Assembly: GCA_030867875.1 (NCBI GenBank)
Contig: JAOWCC010001589.1
Coordinates: 78,515,537 to 78,579,536 of the forward strand
Source of the DNA: Actinernus sp. WN-2022
Lineage: Eukaryota; Cnidaria; Anthozoa; Actiniaria; Actinernidae
Reading direction: 5' to 3'
Length of the DNA stretch: 64,000 nucleotides
In this document: piece by piece, positions 43,540 to 55,193 of the stretch
How the letters are laid out: every line of letters begins with the position of its first letter
How positions within the stretch are numbered: the first letter of the stretch is position 1
Program-made: the position numbers and the translations under genes
Notes under the pieces: model-generated
What the model was told of the DNA's origin: nothing
What the model saw: the letters and a program-made list of their open reading frames with translations, nothing else
The model's database searches: none

Positions 43540-46424
43540 CCACAGGGAGCCCAACCCAAGAAATAATAAAATACTGCAAAATTCTTACTGTTGTTTCATA
43601 TTTACTGCTACTTTATACTTAAAAGCCTTTTTATCATACAAGTATGGTTAACTTTATTCTCTTTAAATGTTGGATGTCCTGGATTCATTAAAGCTTCGCG
43701 CTATTCAGCTAAATATTCATCAAAACGGGTCAAAGATTATACTTCAATAGTTTCTAAAAAATCCTCTTCCTCGGTCAGATCAGACTCTGGTGCGTTTGTG
43801 CAGTTAGCTCCTTTGCACCCGCTACATGCTGCAGAGCACTTCAAGTTGTTCTTCCGACAAGAGCATCTGTTGTTCCTGCAGTCACCCTTGCAGCCACAAC
43901 GAATCATCTCCAGTAAAGAGGCGTGTGCTGGAGGCAAACTGGTGCGCTCTGGGGTGAATTTTCCATTTTTCAGCTGCCAGCCCCATTCGAGAGGTGGCAA
44001 ATCTATGCCTTTCCATTGTTGGACTTGGAGGAACACTCGCTGGCTGTGGTAACTGGCAGCAGCTGATGTTGGTGGAAGGTTCTCTGGCTGCAAAACAGCA
44101 TTGCCCGTTGAAACTTTCTGGCAAAATCGCGAATAACGTAGCGTATTTAAGCTCTCATCTTTTTCGCCGCTGTACAGACACACCAGTGCCCTTTCTCCTG
44201 CTGCAATCACGTCCTCTTTGCTAACAGCATTTGCATCCCCGGAGAACAATATTGCCTGGTCTTTGAAATACGCACTTGCCTTGAACTTCTTCAGTCCGGT
44301 CGCCTTCCCAAGACCATGAATGCGCGATGTTGTGTCGCATCCTAGCAGGGCATGTATGAAGAGAATGTTGCTGCAGATATCAGGACCTAATGCTGACTTT
44401 GTTTCCCTCACATTCCACACCCTGCTGGTCTTGCTGCGTTGTCTGGGCTCCGGTCTGAAGAAGAGGTCTTTACCATCGATGTCACCATGGTAAATCATAA
44501 GGTGACTAGAAGGTCAGTGTCATCCCCAACTAAGACTGTGCTGTTCGACTTTGCTGATTCGACCGCGGTTTTAACAATCAGGAGGTCAGCATCATCAGGA
44601 GCCTGGATTACATTGCAGCCAGCGTTCAGGAGCTTCTCTGACAAGAGATTGATGAACTTTTGTTTGTTTTCCTCATTTGCTAGGAAATCTTTCTTCTTCA
44701 ATGGTATACTATCATGTCACTCTGGAATAACACAGGTGGCGAGCACGAACTTCCCCGTCTCTGGTGCGTGCAGTCCTTCGTGCTGGGACCATTTCCATAC
44801 CCATCAAAAACAACCGTGGGCGATCCGTACCTCCTCTGGATGTACTGGATATAGAGTGAGCACACGTCGTCGTAGATTGTACCACGTGGCCAAGTTACTC
44901 GGTGGATAAGAGCGCCGCCATCAAGAACATAGTGGGCTTCCCTGAGGCATGGAGTTTGCACGCTTTCAGTCATCTTCCAGAGAGCGTCGGCTAATGCTGG
45001 CTTGTCAGCTTTTCTCAGTAGCAAAGAAGTGTCAAACAACGCTGCAGGGTAGCTAGACATTTCATGTTCAAAAAATGAACCAGGGTTGTCATACTGGCCG
45101 CTTGTCGCCAACACACTGAGCATTTGGAAAAGCAGCTGTGGGTCAATTTGAATGCTGCCATCTTTGAGGTGAACGGATGTTTTGCATGCAAGGGTTTTCA
45201 CCTGATATTTCTTCTGAAATGAGTGTTCATGTACATCTTTACCCGCCATTTTCTTGATTATCGAGTCGCCCACTTCTTTTGCCTTCTCGCAATTCACTCC
45301 GTCTTCGGCTACGACACCAGTTGCAATGTTTCGCAATGATGGGTCTGCGCAGAACGGGTCTCTTTGGGTGAAGAAACCAACTATCTTCTGAAGGTCGCTG
45401 TGGTCGCGTTCCATTCTTGCGCGGGTAGCTTCCTTATGAGGTCCACTACTGGTATGTTGGTCGCTTGTATGGAAAGAACTTCCGGTAAGATTTTGCATTG
45501 ACTGATTTATATCTGCGCAGGCTGGCATTGACATGACCCAAGTCAAACGTTGAGTTTCACTCCAGACGACCCCGCACCGCTATCGCCCAATCGTCGTTCC
45601 GTTCCTTGCACAGTCTACCAATGGATTCTTGGAACTCTATTGTTCTCACGCTTATCATGACGTCGAGCCCTTTTTTCTTGCCATCGTACTTTGCAGGCTG
45701 ACCGCAAAATAAACAATGCTCTGAAGAGCTGAAGGATAGGTGGGTTGAGCGCCGCCTGACTGAGCTTGCATTTTCCTCGCATTTCGTATCAGATGATTTC
45801 CCACGTGGTCTCAGCAGATCGAGCCGGCATTTCTTGTGAACTTTTAGGCCAGGCTTTGCATTAACTGCAGGATTGATTTGATTAATTTTTAGGCATCCCT
45901 TCTCAGTTAGCTTGGAAAATAAGCTCTCATCCTTCCCCACGTCTTCACCACAGATGCAGCAGCTGGATTCTATTCCCAAACGGGACAACTTCCAAACTTC
46001 AACTAAAAGTGACCGAACAAAGATGTGATTTTGCCGCTTTAAATACATTATCACTCAAAATTGTGCATGGAAAAATACAGAAAAAGCTTAAATGAACTTA
46101 CCTTCAGCAATTACATGCCCAATTAACAAAGAAAGAAGGAAAAAACGCCATAAAAAGTAATAATATGCTGTTGGAATTTCCATTCATAGCTATCAAGCCA
46201 GTACCTCGTTCGATTGTGTAAGGCGTTCCTCGCAGAAACGAACAGTCCTGGATATCAATTTTAGATAGTTTTAGCACCTTATTCACTAGATTTTGTGCTG
46301 CTTTAGAACATATTTTGACTGTGATAGCTTTGTTTCACAATTTCAATCGTGAATACTAAAAAATCCTTTTTTAAAATAGTGATAAACAAATTAACTTAAT
46401 TTCCGACGGATGGGATACCTGTGG
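43540..46424. mobile_element. Candidate DNA transposon: PIN/CXC gene bounded by CCACAGG inverted ends
   Basis: Left tip CCACAGGGAGCCCAACCC; the right tip read inward is CCACAGGTATCCCATCC, matching at 14 of 17 positions by eye. The 2.9 kb between carries one broken nuclease-like gene on the minus strand. The flanks are TAA (43537-43539) and ATAA (46425-46428), which is compatible with, but not proof of, a TWA-type duplication. The tip resembles that of the 36731-37969 palindrome. Confidence 0.5.
43737..46054 (-). pseudogene. Broken gene for a PIN/FEN-like nuclease-domain protein with C-terminal CXC domain
   Basis: Four consecutive minus-strand frames (45557-46054, 44698-45546, 44495-44701, 43737-44498) make up one protein interrupted by about three frame changes. 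Start: cysteine pairs (CCICGE, CLFCGQ). Middle: PYQVKTLAC-type and DPQLLFQMLSVL segments, then PIN/FEN-like acidic motifs VLDGGALIH, VVFDGY, DDADLLIVKTA and GDDTDLLV. Next: DIDGKDLFFRPE and a conserved LLGCDTTSRIHGLGKATGLK. End: a Tesmin/TSO1-like CXC cluster (CGCKGDCRNNRCSCRK). Related proteins are, to my knowledge, common and multi-copy in cnidarian genomes, which supports a mobile origin. The nuclease role is inferred; no transposase of a named superfamily is seen. Confidence 0.7.
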
Positions 46425-46597
46425 ATAAATCGTTTTTTGCTTTAAAAAGCTCAAATTGTGCAAAACGCGCGAGGAAAAGAGTAACAAGTTTACAGGACAG
46501 TACAAACAATGTTTTCAACATGATAAAAACTATTTCTATTTCCACGTAATAATAGAAACCCGTTATTTGTTATTTTTACAATGCGCGGGTACCCTGT
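46425..46597. other. AT-rich flank of the nuclease unit
   Basis: No feature seen; it ends at the second assembly gap. Confidence 0.5.
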
Positions 46598-46697
46598 NNN
46601 NNNNNNNNNNNNNNNNNNNNNNNNNNNNNNNNNNNNNNNNNNNNNNNNNNNNNNNNNNNNNNNNNNNNNNNNNNNNNNNNNNNNNNNNNNNNNNNNN
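46598..46697. other. Assembly gap (100 N)
   Basis: Exactly 100 N, a gap of unknown size, just right of the nuclease unit and next to a (GTT)n and poly-G tract (46736-46790) that probably stalled assembly. Confidence 0.97.
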
Positions 46698-46719
46698 CCT
46701 CTCCCCTGGGCAAGTGGCT

Positions 46720-49080
46720 CTTCTGGATTTTGTGTTGTTGTTGTTGTTTTGTGTTGTTGTTTTTTTTGGGGGGGGGGGGGGAGGGAGGAGGGGGGCACAC
46801 TTTCATTTTGGGTTACTGGTGACATGTGGTAAAATCGGGATAAAACTAGTTGCTAGCAGGCTTACATTTACATTTTGTTGGCCTCAAGCTGCCATTAATA
46901 TTTTGCTTATGCTTGGTTTCCAGCAGTCGGGGTTTTGTTGCATTGTGCCCGCAATTAATAGGGGTAGGCTTTCGAGAAAGGACACCCCAATGGCTTAAAC
47001 GGAGCCTACCTTTTGCACTATAATGGATTATATGGGGAGGTTCCACCCGAAAGGGGTACCTTTTCAGGCTGGAGGTATATATAAGGGTAGGGATTTCACG
47101 AGTTGAAGGCTGTATAGAAAAGGGTAGAGAAAACTGTCATTTATATCTCAAACAGATGCACCAAATGGGATGCAGTGTTTCTACTGCGAGTATGTGAAAG
47201 GGATACAATTTTTTATGGAAGGTATAATATGAAAGGGTAACTTTTTCTGTCAAAAATGGTAAATAAAAGGGTATAAGTGCCTCCCCACATAAAACTTTGC
47301 TGAGTACCCCTCCCCCAGGACCATTTGCTCCAAAAGCATACATTGTACACAAAACATTGCACATGGTATAATCACAGAAGCTTTATACACTTGCTTTGAA
47401 TTAATTTCATCTGAAATACAGTGGGAACCATAACTCATTTAAACTGCACATAAGCTACATGTACATGTGTACTTAGCTTCAGCTTCAAGCAAAATAATTC
47501 CTCTTAAAGAGGCACTGTCAACCCCCCCAAATGATAAACTTCCTCATGAAGAAAGACAAAAAGAACGAGTATGCTTTCCAGGTATAATGGAGAAAAAGTG
47601 AGACATTCAATGATGGATGGCAAAGATTTGAGTGGATGAAAAAATATAATGCTTTAAAGAGAATTTAGAACAACTTTAAATCGATCAAGGTTCTAGAATA
47701 ATCTTTTGTATTTTCACCATCCTCAATCAAAAAAGTTCAAAAAGTATATCAGGACATTCATATAGTATACTTTTTTTTCTCTTCTACCCCAGGGTGTTAT
47801 GTATTTGTTTTATAAAGAAACCCAAAGGTTTAATTCAATTGACAGTACCCCTTTGAAGGTGCAACCAGACAAATAATCCATATCCATGCAGATTCTATAC
47901 TAAGTTCTGGTAAATAACTGATGAAGTTTAAAACATAATTATTTGAACAATACCTTGGTGTTGAAATAGGCACTTATTATTTTGTCTACAGATATTATCT
48001 AACTTGAGAGAAATTGCGAATTTTGAGGAACAGATATCCATGGGCAAATATCAGCCACAAAGTAGGTTATGTCCCAAGGGGCTGGTCTTTAACTTAGAGA
48101 GGGAGAGGCTCGCCAATTTTCATGCAGCAAATTTGGGAGGAGGGTTCATACATGTAAAAGGCTAGAGAGGGAATGGGGGAGGGGTAATTAAAAAAAGTGA
48201 GCATGGCATTTTTCATTTGCACCCCCTAGCCTGCGTACAGCATCCCCTACTTGAGGGAGAATGGCTATTTCATGGGGAGAAATGGAATGAAATCGCCGTT
48301 CTCCCTCAAGTAGGGGCTGCTAGCACCCCCCTTCTAATTATTGACCAGTCCCGTTATATTCCTTAAAATGTTCTTTTATACATTATACAATTCCACCAAT
48401 CAAAAAGGAGAAAAAATATTTGATGGACAAAAATGATAATTACCATGTACATACAATTTATGTCAAAGTATTTTTGTAAGCTGAAGCACTGGGTACAAAT
48501 TTTCCAATAATTTCTTGCTTCGTATGGTATAGACTGTCAGAACTTTGCTAGCAGCAATTATAACAAATTAAGTATTTGGAGACTTAATTTGAACTTCATA
48601 TTTGTGCACACACGTTTTACTTTCAGAACAGATTCAACATTCCATTGAAAATTATCATTAAAAAAATTATGGACCCCATCCCACTTGAAGATGCAGTACT
48701 GAAACAATAACATCCTAACCAATTTAAACAGGATTTTTTACGTCTTTCACAGATATTACAGAATCTGGCAATAGACCTTTTTATAGTATGGTGGATGGAG
48801 TTGACCCTGCACTGATACAAACCCTCTTTCTATGAATATGGATAGCTTTTGATTATCATGCTAACTAACTAACCTGTCTCAACTCCAGCCTCAAAATCAC
48901 CCAAATAGTGATCAAAAACTATAAATAGGACTATTATCTTATATAAGTGTATGCACTGTTTATTCACAATATTTGCATATAATTCAATCGAATTTATGAT
49001 ATCATATACATGGATACTATCTATAATGAAGCTCGTGATCACATCCATGCGATGACCCATCGTCGTCTTGTTCAATCACA
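46720..49080. other. Intergenic MITE-rich DNA
   Basis: It includes a (GTT)n/poly-G block (46736-46790); a G/C-ended MITE-like stretch (about 46960-47310, GGTAGGCTTTCGAG ... GAGTACCCCTCCCC); a MITE at 47502-47858 with ends AAGAGGCACTGTCAA and TTGACAGTACCCCTTT; and a short hairpin at 48246-48313 (CCCCTACTTGAGGGAGAA and mirror). No coding region was recognised. Confidence 0.55.
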
Positions 49081-50450
49081 CTACAGTTCCCGAGGGCTGT
49101 ACACCCTAGAGAAGAACCAAACAACATTAGTTCTCATCTGCAGGTTAAAGTAGTGCAAGCATTCACAGTGCAATGGTAAAATAAGGACTTTGATGCATGA
49201 AAGTGGTTTTCTAATCCAATAGAGAGCTACAGGTGGCATCCACAATGACAGTGTTTTCATGAGTTTGAAAGTGGAAGTTGAAATCATTGAAGTAGGAGTA
49301 GCAAAGATAATACAACTTTTGCTGTGTGCAAATTAGAGGGGGTAGGCCATTCCAGCAGCTGAGGGTCGAGAAGTCAACCATGGTTGACCTTGGTCAGGCT
49401 GTGATCATCCAATTGAATGACTGTGGACGACCATGGTCATCTTTGGTCAATCATAGTCAGCTGATCGATCGACTGCCATTGAGCAACTTATCTGCCATTA
49501 TACCGTTCCAACCATCAATGTTGGCAACTGACCACGATCGTCTGAGGATGACCGTGATCAACCAGTGACAATTGAAGGACTGTGTGCAAAAAGAGCGCAA
49601 GTGACCCTTGATCACATTCTAAACTCTCCCTTAGTGAACAAAGAAATTGAAGGAGAATTTAGAAGGTGATCAGGAGACACTTATGCCTTTTTTGCACACA
49701 GCCATTCATTATCGTCTGAGGATGACCGTGATCGACTGCAATTATTATAACACTGTTTCATTGGCAGTTTGCTCATTTGAGAATGACGTAACTCATAATA
49801 TGAACATTTATTTGAGAACAACAAAACTCATAACATGAGCATTTGAGAATGACGTAACATTGCAAATGGAAAAATTGCCTTAGGATGAACAGCCAACACA
49901 AAATTTTGAATACACTGCGACATGATTTATATAGCAGTTAGGCAAGCATACCATTTGAATCTTTCAATAGAAAAATAAATATTTTACTTCTACAATACCT
50001 GTACTGCATCTGTTTCACAGGAATCTTAAAAAAATATTTTTTGAGTAGTTTTGGCATGTGTGGCACCTAAATTAATTACAACTTTTGATGGTGTTATTGT
50101 CTGGCTGGTAACAGTCCTTTTGCAGCAATGGATCACGTGACCCTGAGCAAAGCTCCATATTACATTTAAAGAACAGTACAGGAAAAGAACAGAGCATTTA
50201 AGAGAGTTTATCAAGGTCTATAAGATCAGTATCTGAAGCAATGGGATACTTTGAAGTTACTTTCTACAGCTCAAGAAGAAAAGTTTAACACCAAGGCTCT
50301 AGAGAATACAATTCAAGAACTCAATTAAAAGACCAATTTGAAAAATGGCTGCCACTTATTTTGCATAATTTTGACATAATGTCAATATTTTCTGAAGAAG
50401 AAACTACACCATGCAACAGAAAAGTTTGTGCCATTTAAGACTTTAAAAAT
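49081..50450. other. Intergenic; repeated GAC/GTC-rich block at 49370-49570
   Basis: The block contains multiple inverted short words (GACCATGG / CCATGGTC, GTGATCA / TGATCAC), and a related piece recurs near 49690-49740 (CGTCTGAGGATGACCGTGATC is present twice). No gene seen. Confidence 0.45.
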
Positions 50451-50454
50451 GAAA

Positions 50455-50745
50455 CAATACTACTACCAACTACAGTACTACTACAACTACTACTTCTACT
50501 ACAACTACTACTTCTACTACAACAACTTACTACAACTACTACTACAGGCCACTACTACATGTACATGTAAGGTACTACTACAACTTCAACAACTACATGT
50601 ACGTACTACAACTACTACTACTACTAGCTACTACAACTACTACAACGACTACTTATAACTACTACTACTACTACTTCAACTACTACTACTACAACAACTA
50701 CTACATGTATACTACTACTACTACTACTACTACTAATAATAATAA
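50455..50745. repeat. (TAC/CTA)n trinucleotide microsatellite
   Basis: About 290 bp of imperfect TACTACAAC repeats ending in a pure CTA run and AATAAT. Many short open frames here are artefacts of the repeat. Confidence 0.92.
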
Positions 50746-50921
50746 TAATTTTATTTATTGAGGGTGAAACACATAACAGCATACATGTACATGTAGCTGA
50801 GAAACCTGTGGCCCTCCTAAAGTAATCACTTTTTGGAACTCTCAAGAAACATAAAAATGTCAGACTAGTCAGTCCTGACTTCCTGAATCTGATACAAAAC
50901 TACATGCAGGTAATAGTTTAA

Positions 50922-51238
50922 TTAGAATTGGGTACCAAAATTGGTTGTCGATAATTATGTTGTTGGTAGGCTGTCAGTAGGTAATGTCAGATGACATAAG
51001 TACTTCCTTTTGCACACTTTACAATTTCTTTTTCTCTTTAAATGTTTCCATCTTAACTAGTACTTGAATAAAAAGTTGTTGTTGTTGTTGTTGTCAGCGC
51101 TAGCAGTCTGAGGATATTGGTAAGTTGTTGGTGGATTTTCTAAAGCTGTCAGTAGGTTGTTGGTGCATTGTCCATAGCATTGTCAGTAGGCTGTCGGCCA
51201 ACAACCTACCGACAACGTACTTTGGTACCCAATTCTAA
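50922..51238. mobile_element. MITE with TTAGAATTGGGTACCAAA ends
   Basis: TTAGAATTGGGTACCAAA at the left and TTTGGTACCCAATTCTAA at the right are mirrors. GTTGTCG / CGACAAC pairs follow inward. A (GTT)n run lies inside. Confidence 0.75.
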
Positions 51239-51292
51239 ACCCTTGCCCTACATTGTACACGCATGCATTAAGTTTGAACCTCTGTAACTTTA

Positions 51293-52013
51293 TTGGCTAA
51301 AGTGAACAATCTGCACCGTAAAAAAGTGGTTCGCCGACCACTTCAGGATTGCCATGATTTGAGTTTCTTTTAGGTTTTTAATGTCCAAGGGATCCATGTC
51401 CAAGTTCTGGGAGGCCTCTGAAGTTCACCAAATATGCTCTGAAGTTTGCCAATAAAAATTAAAGTTAATGTTTTTCTCGAAAGTACTGAACGATTCAGCA
51501 GCCTTTGAACTTCAGGAAGACGTGCCGCTTGACCGGACTACTTCAGGATTGCTTTCATTTAATTTTTTTTCAGGTTTTGGACATCCAAGTCCAAGTCCAA
51601 GTTCCAAGTCCTAATATCCAACGAATCGACCATGTTACATTTCACAGCTGCCATTTGTTTTTATTTTTCGCTTTTGTCAACCTGAGGACTTGTAACCAGT
51701 GATGCCATGCAGTCAAAACAAAATGGCGTCGGGTTAACGCTCGTGAACGATTGTGAAGAACTATCGATAATACGAAGGGGTTATTGTTGCCAGAACATTG
51801 GAATATAACCACACTAAGATGTTGTGAAACTATCGTAAGAAGTTCTTAAGTGGTAATTAATTATTTTGGTCCAGTGAAGTAAACTAAGGCAAAAACGTAG
51901 CGATGGAGTCAACATTGACAACAGGTTACCAACAGGTTACCAACCAGTTACCGACCACTGACCAACCAACTACCAACACAGTTTTACAGATGCAGATTGT
52001 TCACTTTAGCCAA
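51293..52013. mobile_element. 0.72-kb TIR element
   Basis: TTGGCTAAAGTGAACAATCT at the left is mirrored at the right end (AGATTGTTCACTTTAGCCAA with one mismatch). Pairing continues for ~32 bp. No coding content. Confidence 0.7.
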
Positions 52014-52296
52014 CTTTATTTGCAACACTTGCTTATAATTATGCCCATTAAACTTTTCAAATAATTATACTTTAATAAAATTATTTTAATGTCAACATTT
52101 CTCAACCACCCAAGTTTGATTAATATTGATTACTATCAGATAACACCATGTTCAAATGGGTCTACATGTACATTATGAAGTTATTTTCTAAAGCCTTGAC
52201 ATTAAACCTATTTGAGAAGTAGAGTACTTTAAATGATACATAAAGGTCACGTGAATGAAATTCCTGCAGAAGGCCAAACACCTGACAAACACTTAC

Positions 52297-53391
52297 CACT
52301 TTACCTGGTCGTGCCCATGTTCTGACAAATCCCTCCTGACATGCTGTTACGATGCAGTCCTCCCTGAAAACTACTGATGTTAGTCTCTCATGGGCAATCT
52401 TCTTCGCAACAAGAGGTTCCAACATTGCTGCCTCATCTAACCTTGGGCATATAACAGTCCCAGGATAATAACTCCTCCCATTTACAAGTCGTTCAACTGA
52501 TTTACTTAAGCTATGAACTTGGGTTAAGCTTCTAGTTGTTGCATTTGCCGCTGGAGCGACAACATTGGACGTTCCTCCATGGTTACTCTCCCAGCTAGAT
52601 ACAGGTCCATTAGAAATTGCATTAGAATTCGTCAGGTGAGAATTTGACATGGTACGAGTCCTTATGCTACGGTTTCTTGGTCGTTGTGGTCTAAGCACAT
52701 CTTCACCAAGGTCCCAAAGTAACAGCATAGTATCCTCTCCAACTGACCCAAATCTATACGAAGTCACACCTTTCATATCTGGGTTTGGAGTTGAATGAGA
52801 AGGAACAGAATTTGGAAGGCCATTTTCCTCCATGTCCTCTTCATCACTGTCATCCACTCTTTCACTGACACTTGTCGTATAAGGATCAAAAGCAACAACA
52901 CTTATCCACGACTGATGCCCCTGTCCTCGTGCAATAACTCTAAGTTCTAGAAACGACCATACAGTCACCAAGTCATCCTCGCCACCTGTTACAATATATT
53001 TGCCATCAGGGCTCCAACAAACACACGTTAATCCACCAAAATAGCCCTTCATTACTCCGTATAAACTCTGGGTGTCAAAGTCAAAAACCCTCAAGAAGCC
53101 ATCTTGAGTTACAATAGCTAAGTGCTTGCAGTCAGGTGAAAAAGAAAATTCATTAATGCCTCCCTCGCCGACTGTCCATTTACAGACTGGATTCCTTGCA
53201 GTTTTAGATTTTCCACTGTGTATTGAGTAGCCTGGTCCTTGCTTCATGACGGCATACTGTGGAGGTCCCATACCAGGAGGGTGTTCTTTGTTATAAACAT
53301 ACATATTACTAGTCTCGTGTGCCACTAGGAACAAGTGTTCTGATCCTGGTATCCACTTCAAGCAGGTGACTTTAGACTTGTCTACATTTCT
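52297..53391 (-). CDS. WDR20: WDR20/DMWD-family WD-repeat protein, large internal exon
   Basis: WDR20 binds the USP12/USP46-USP1-type deubiquitinase complexes and activates them; DMWD is its paralogue. This 1095-bp exon has acceptor CTCCCTCAG and donor GTAAGTG. It starts RNVDKSKVTCLKWIPGSEHL and holds several WD repeats: NEFSFSPDCKHLAIVTQDG, FGGLTCVCWSPDGKYIVTGG, DDLVTVWSF, SWISVVAFDPYTTSV, YRFGSVGEDTMLLLWDL, ending AHERLTSVVFREDCIVTACQ and TWARPGKV. An acidic, serine-rich insert and a polar linker lie between the last repeats, as in vertebrate WDR20. The N-terminal exons (expected right of 53391) and the short last exon (left of 52297) were not identified, so the gene is partial here. Confidence 0.92.
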
Positions 53392-53513
53392 CTGAGGGAG
53401 GAGAAAGAATCATTGAAATTAAGCAGGATTAAGTCTTAAGAGGGTATATTTTACAAAATCACGTATTGGGTGCCAAAATAATACTAACAATGGTGAAAGT
53501 TATTACCGTTTTC

Positions 53514-53715
53514 GTTGAAGTGACCCTGGAAGACTCATCTGTAAAATTCTATTAAGTTGACTGTCAATCAAATGCGTACCACCCAGAATTAATTAAGCCT
53601 AGACGGCACACATTTGAAAGCTTTGTTTGAGACAAGACTCCGCATTTGATTGATGCATGGTCAGGTAAATTGAATTTACAGATGAGACTTGAAACTTCCA
53701 GGGTCGCACTTCGAC
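53514..53715. mobile_element. MITE of about 200 bp
   Basis: GTTGAAGTGACCCTGGAAG...CTCATCTGTAAA at the left is mirrored by TTTACAGATGAG...CCAGGGTCGCACTTCGAC at the right, with CAATCAAATGCG / CGCATTTGATTG inside. Confidence 0.75.
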
Positions 53716-55193
53716 AACAATGGTTAGTAATAAATTGGAGTGAAATCCAAAGCAAAAACGAAACTCAATTCTCTCATCAGGGCTAGAAACTGAATACATG
53801 TACCAGTTAGTAACACCATTATTTTATTTTTTATTGATAGTGTATAATTATTACCATATTTTTTATGGATATTATTTTAGCTTTTATCTTATCTAGTAAA
53901 TTATGATTGTAATTTTCTTTATTCATACTTCATAGTGTGGCTATAGGTTCTATGTAAATAGCGTAATTAAATTATTTATTATTAAATAATACTAATCCAA
54001 AGGGAGAATTGGAATTCATACTTGTCTGCAGGGCTAGATTTTGGTACTTTTTTTCAAATAATGTGACAATTAGAAAAATCCCCCCTTATACATTATGTAA
54101 GATATAAACTGCAACGCATGAGGTACTTACGTTAACTGCATACACAAAAACAAATTCTACCATAAGGAGTAATACAGTACCACTCAAAACCTGTATTCTG
54201 ATTGCGCATATTATTATACTGTACATGATAGTAGCTCTATTTTATTTACAGTACTGCACATTTTGTATAGTTGGGTAAGCTCACCATAAGTGGCAGAATT
54301 AATTTGGGCTTGCTACCACAACCATGATACAATGAATTCAGACTTATTGCTACACAACGTACAATGTAATGCATTAATAGGAGAACTTAACCACAAGTGG
54401 TTACCAGATGTGCCTTTCTAACCTCAAGCCACATACAGCATTGCATACAGTTGAACAACATTCGCCAGGCAATGTATTTGAATGTTATACTTCAAGACAT
54501 CTTGAGCTGGATCAATGTGGCCTCACCCGACACCTTACATGTATCTTCTGAATTATATACTGTAAAGACCTGTGTATAAGCCGCACCCATAGATTAGCCA
54601 CACCCCAGGTTTTGAAGCTTGAATTTAGGGGGGGGGGGGGGGGGAATATTTAGAAAATCTTTTGTCCAAATTCATAAATGCTTAATTACAACTTGATGCC
54701 AAACTTCTTCAAAAAAGATTAATCTTTTGTTCGAGTTCATAAATGCTCGTACTTGAAGCAAAACATCAGATTGTCATAAATACGTAATCGCAACTTTAAT
54801 TCAATTGAATATGGTTACAACTTTATGGTTCGCTGCACTCCCTCATGAAATGTTTTTCGACTCTCGAGGATATTAAACTCCATATCTTCGCACCACCGTG
54901 TAATATCCTATACATGTATATATAATTATATTGAGTATTATAGCTCCTTAACTTTGGTTTTGTTGAGCACTCTTTTTCAGATTGTACCATTGCTGTTTGC
55001 ATTAATGCTGGCCCACTACTCTGTAGTTTGAGCACTTTGGCATGGTACAGTGAACCTTTTAAACTGCCTTGTTGCAAGCTTGCTTGCTTCATAGCTAAGG
55101 TTCAGTCTGAAATCTCTGTTCTGCACTAATGAGCTCATGCACAAAGAGCAAAACAGTACTGTCTGCAGATTGAGTATACATTGTATATATATA
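53716..55193. other. Intergenic or WDR20 intron, no exon recognised
   Basis: It contains a terminal-like piece (GTAAAGACCTGTGTATAAGC near 54562), common to coral-type MITEs, and a poly-G run at 54628-54644. An 89-codon minus frame at 54823-55092 has no recognised similarity. Confidence 0.45.
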
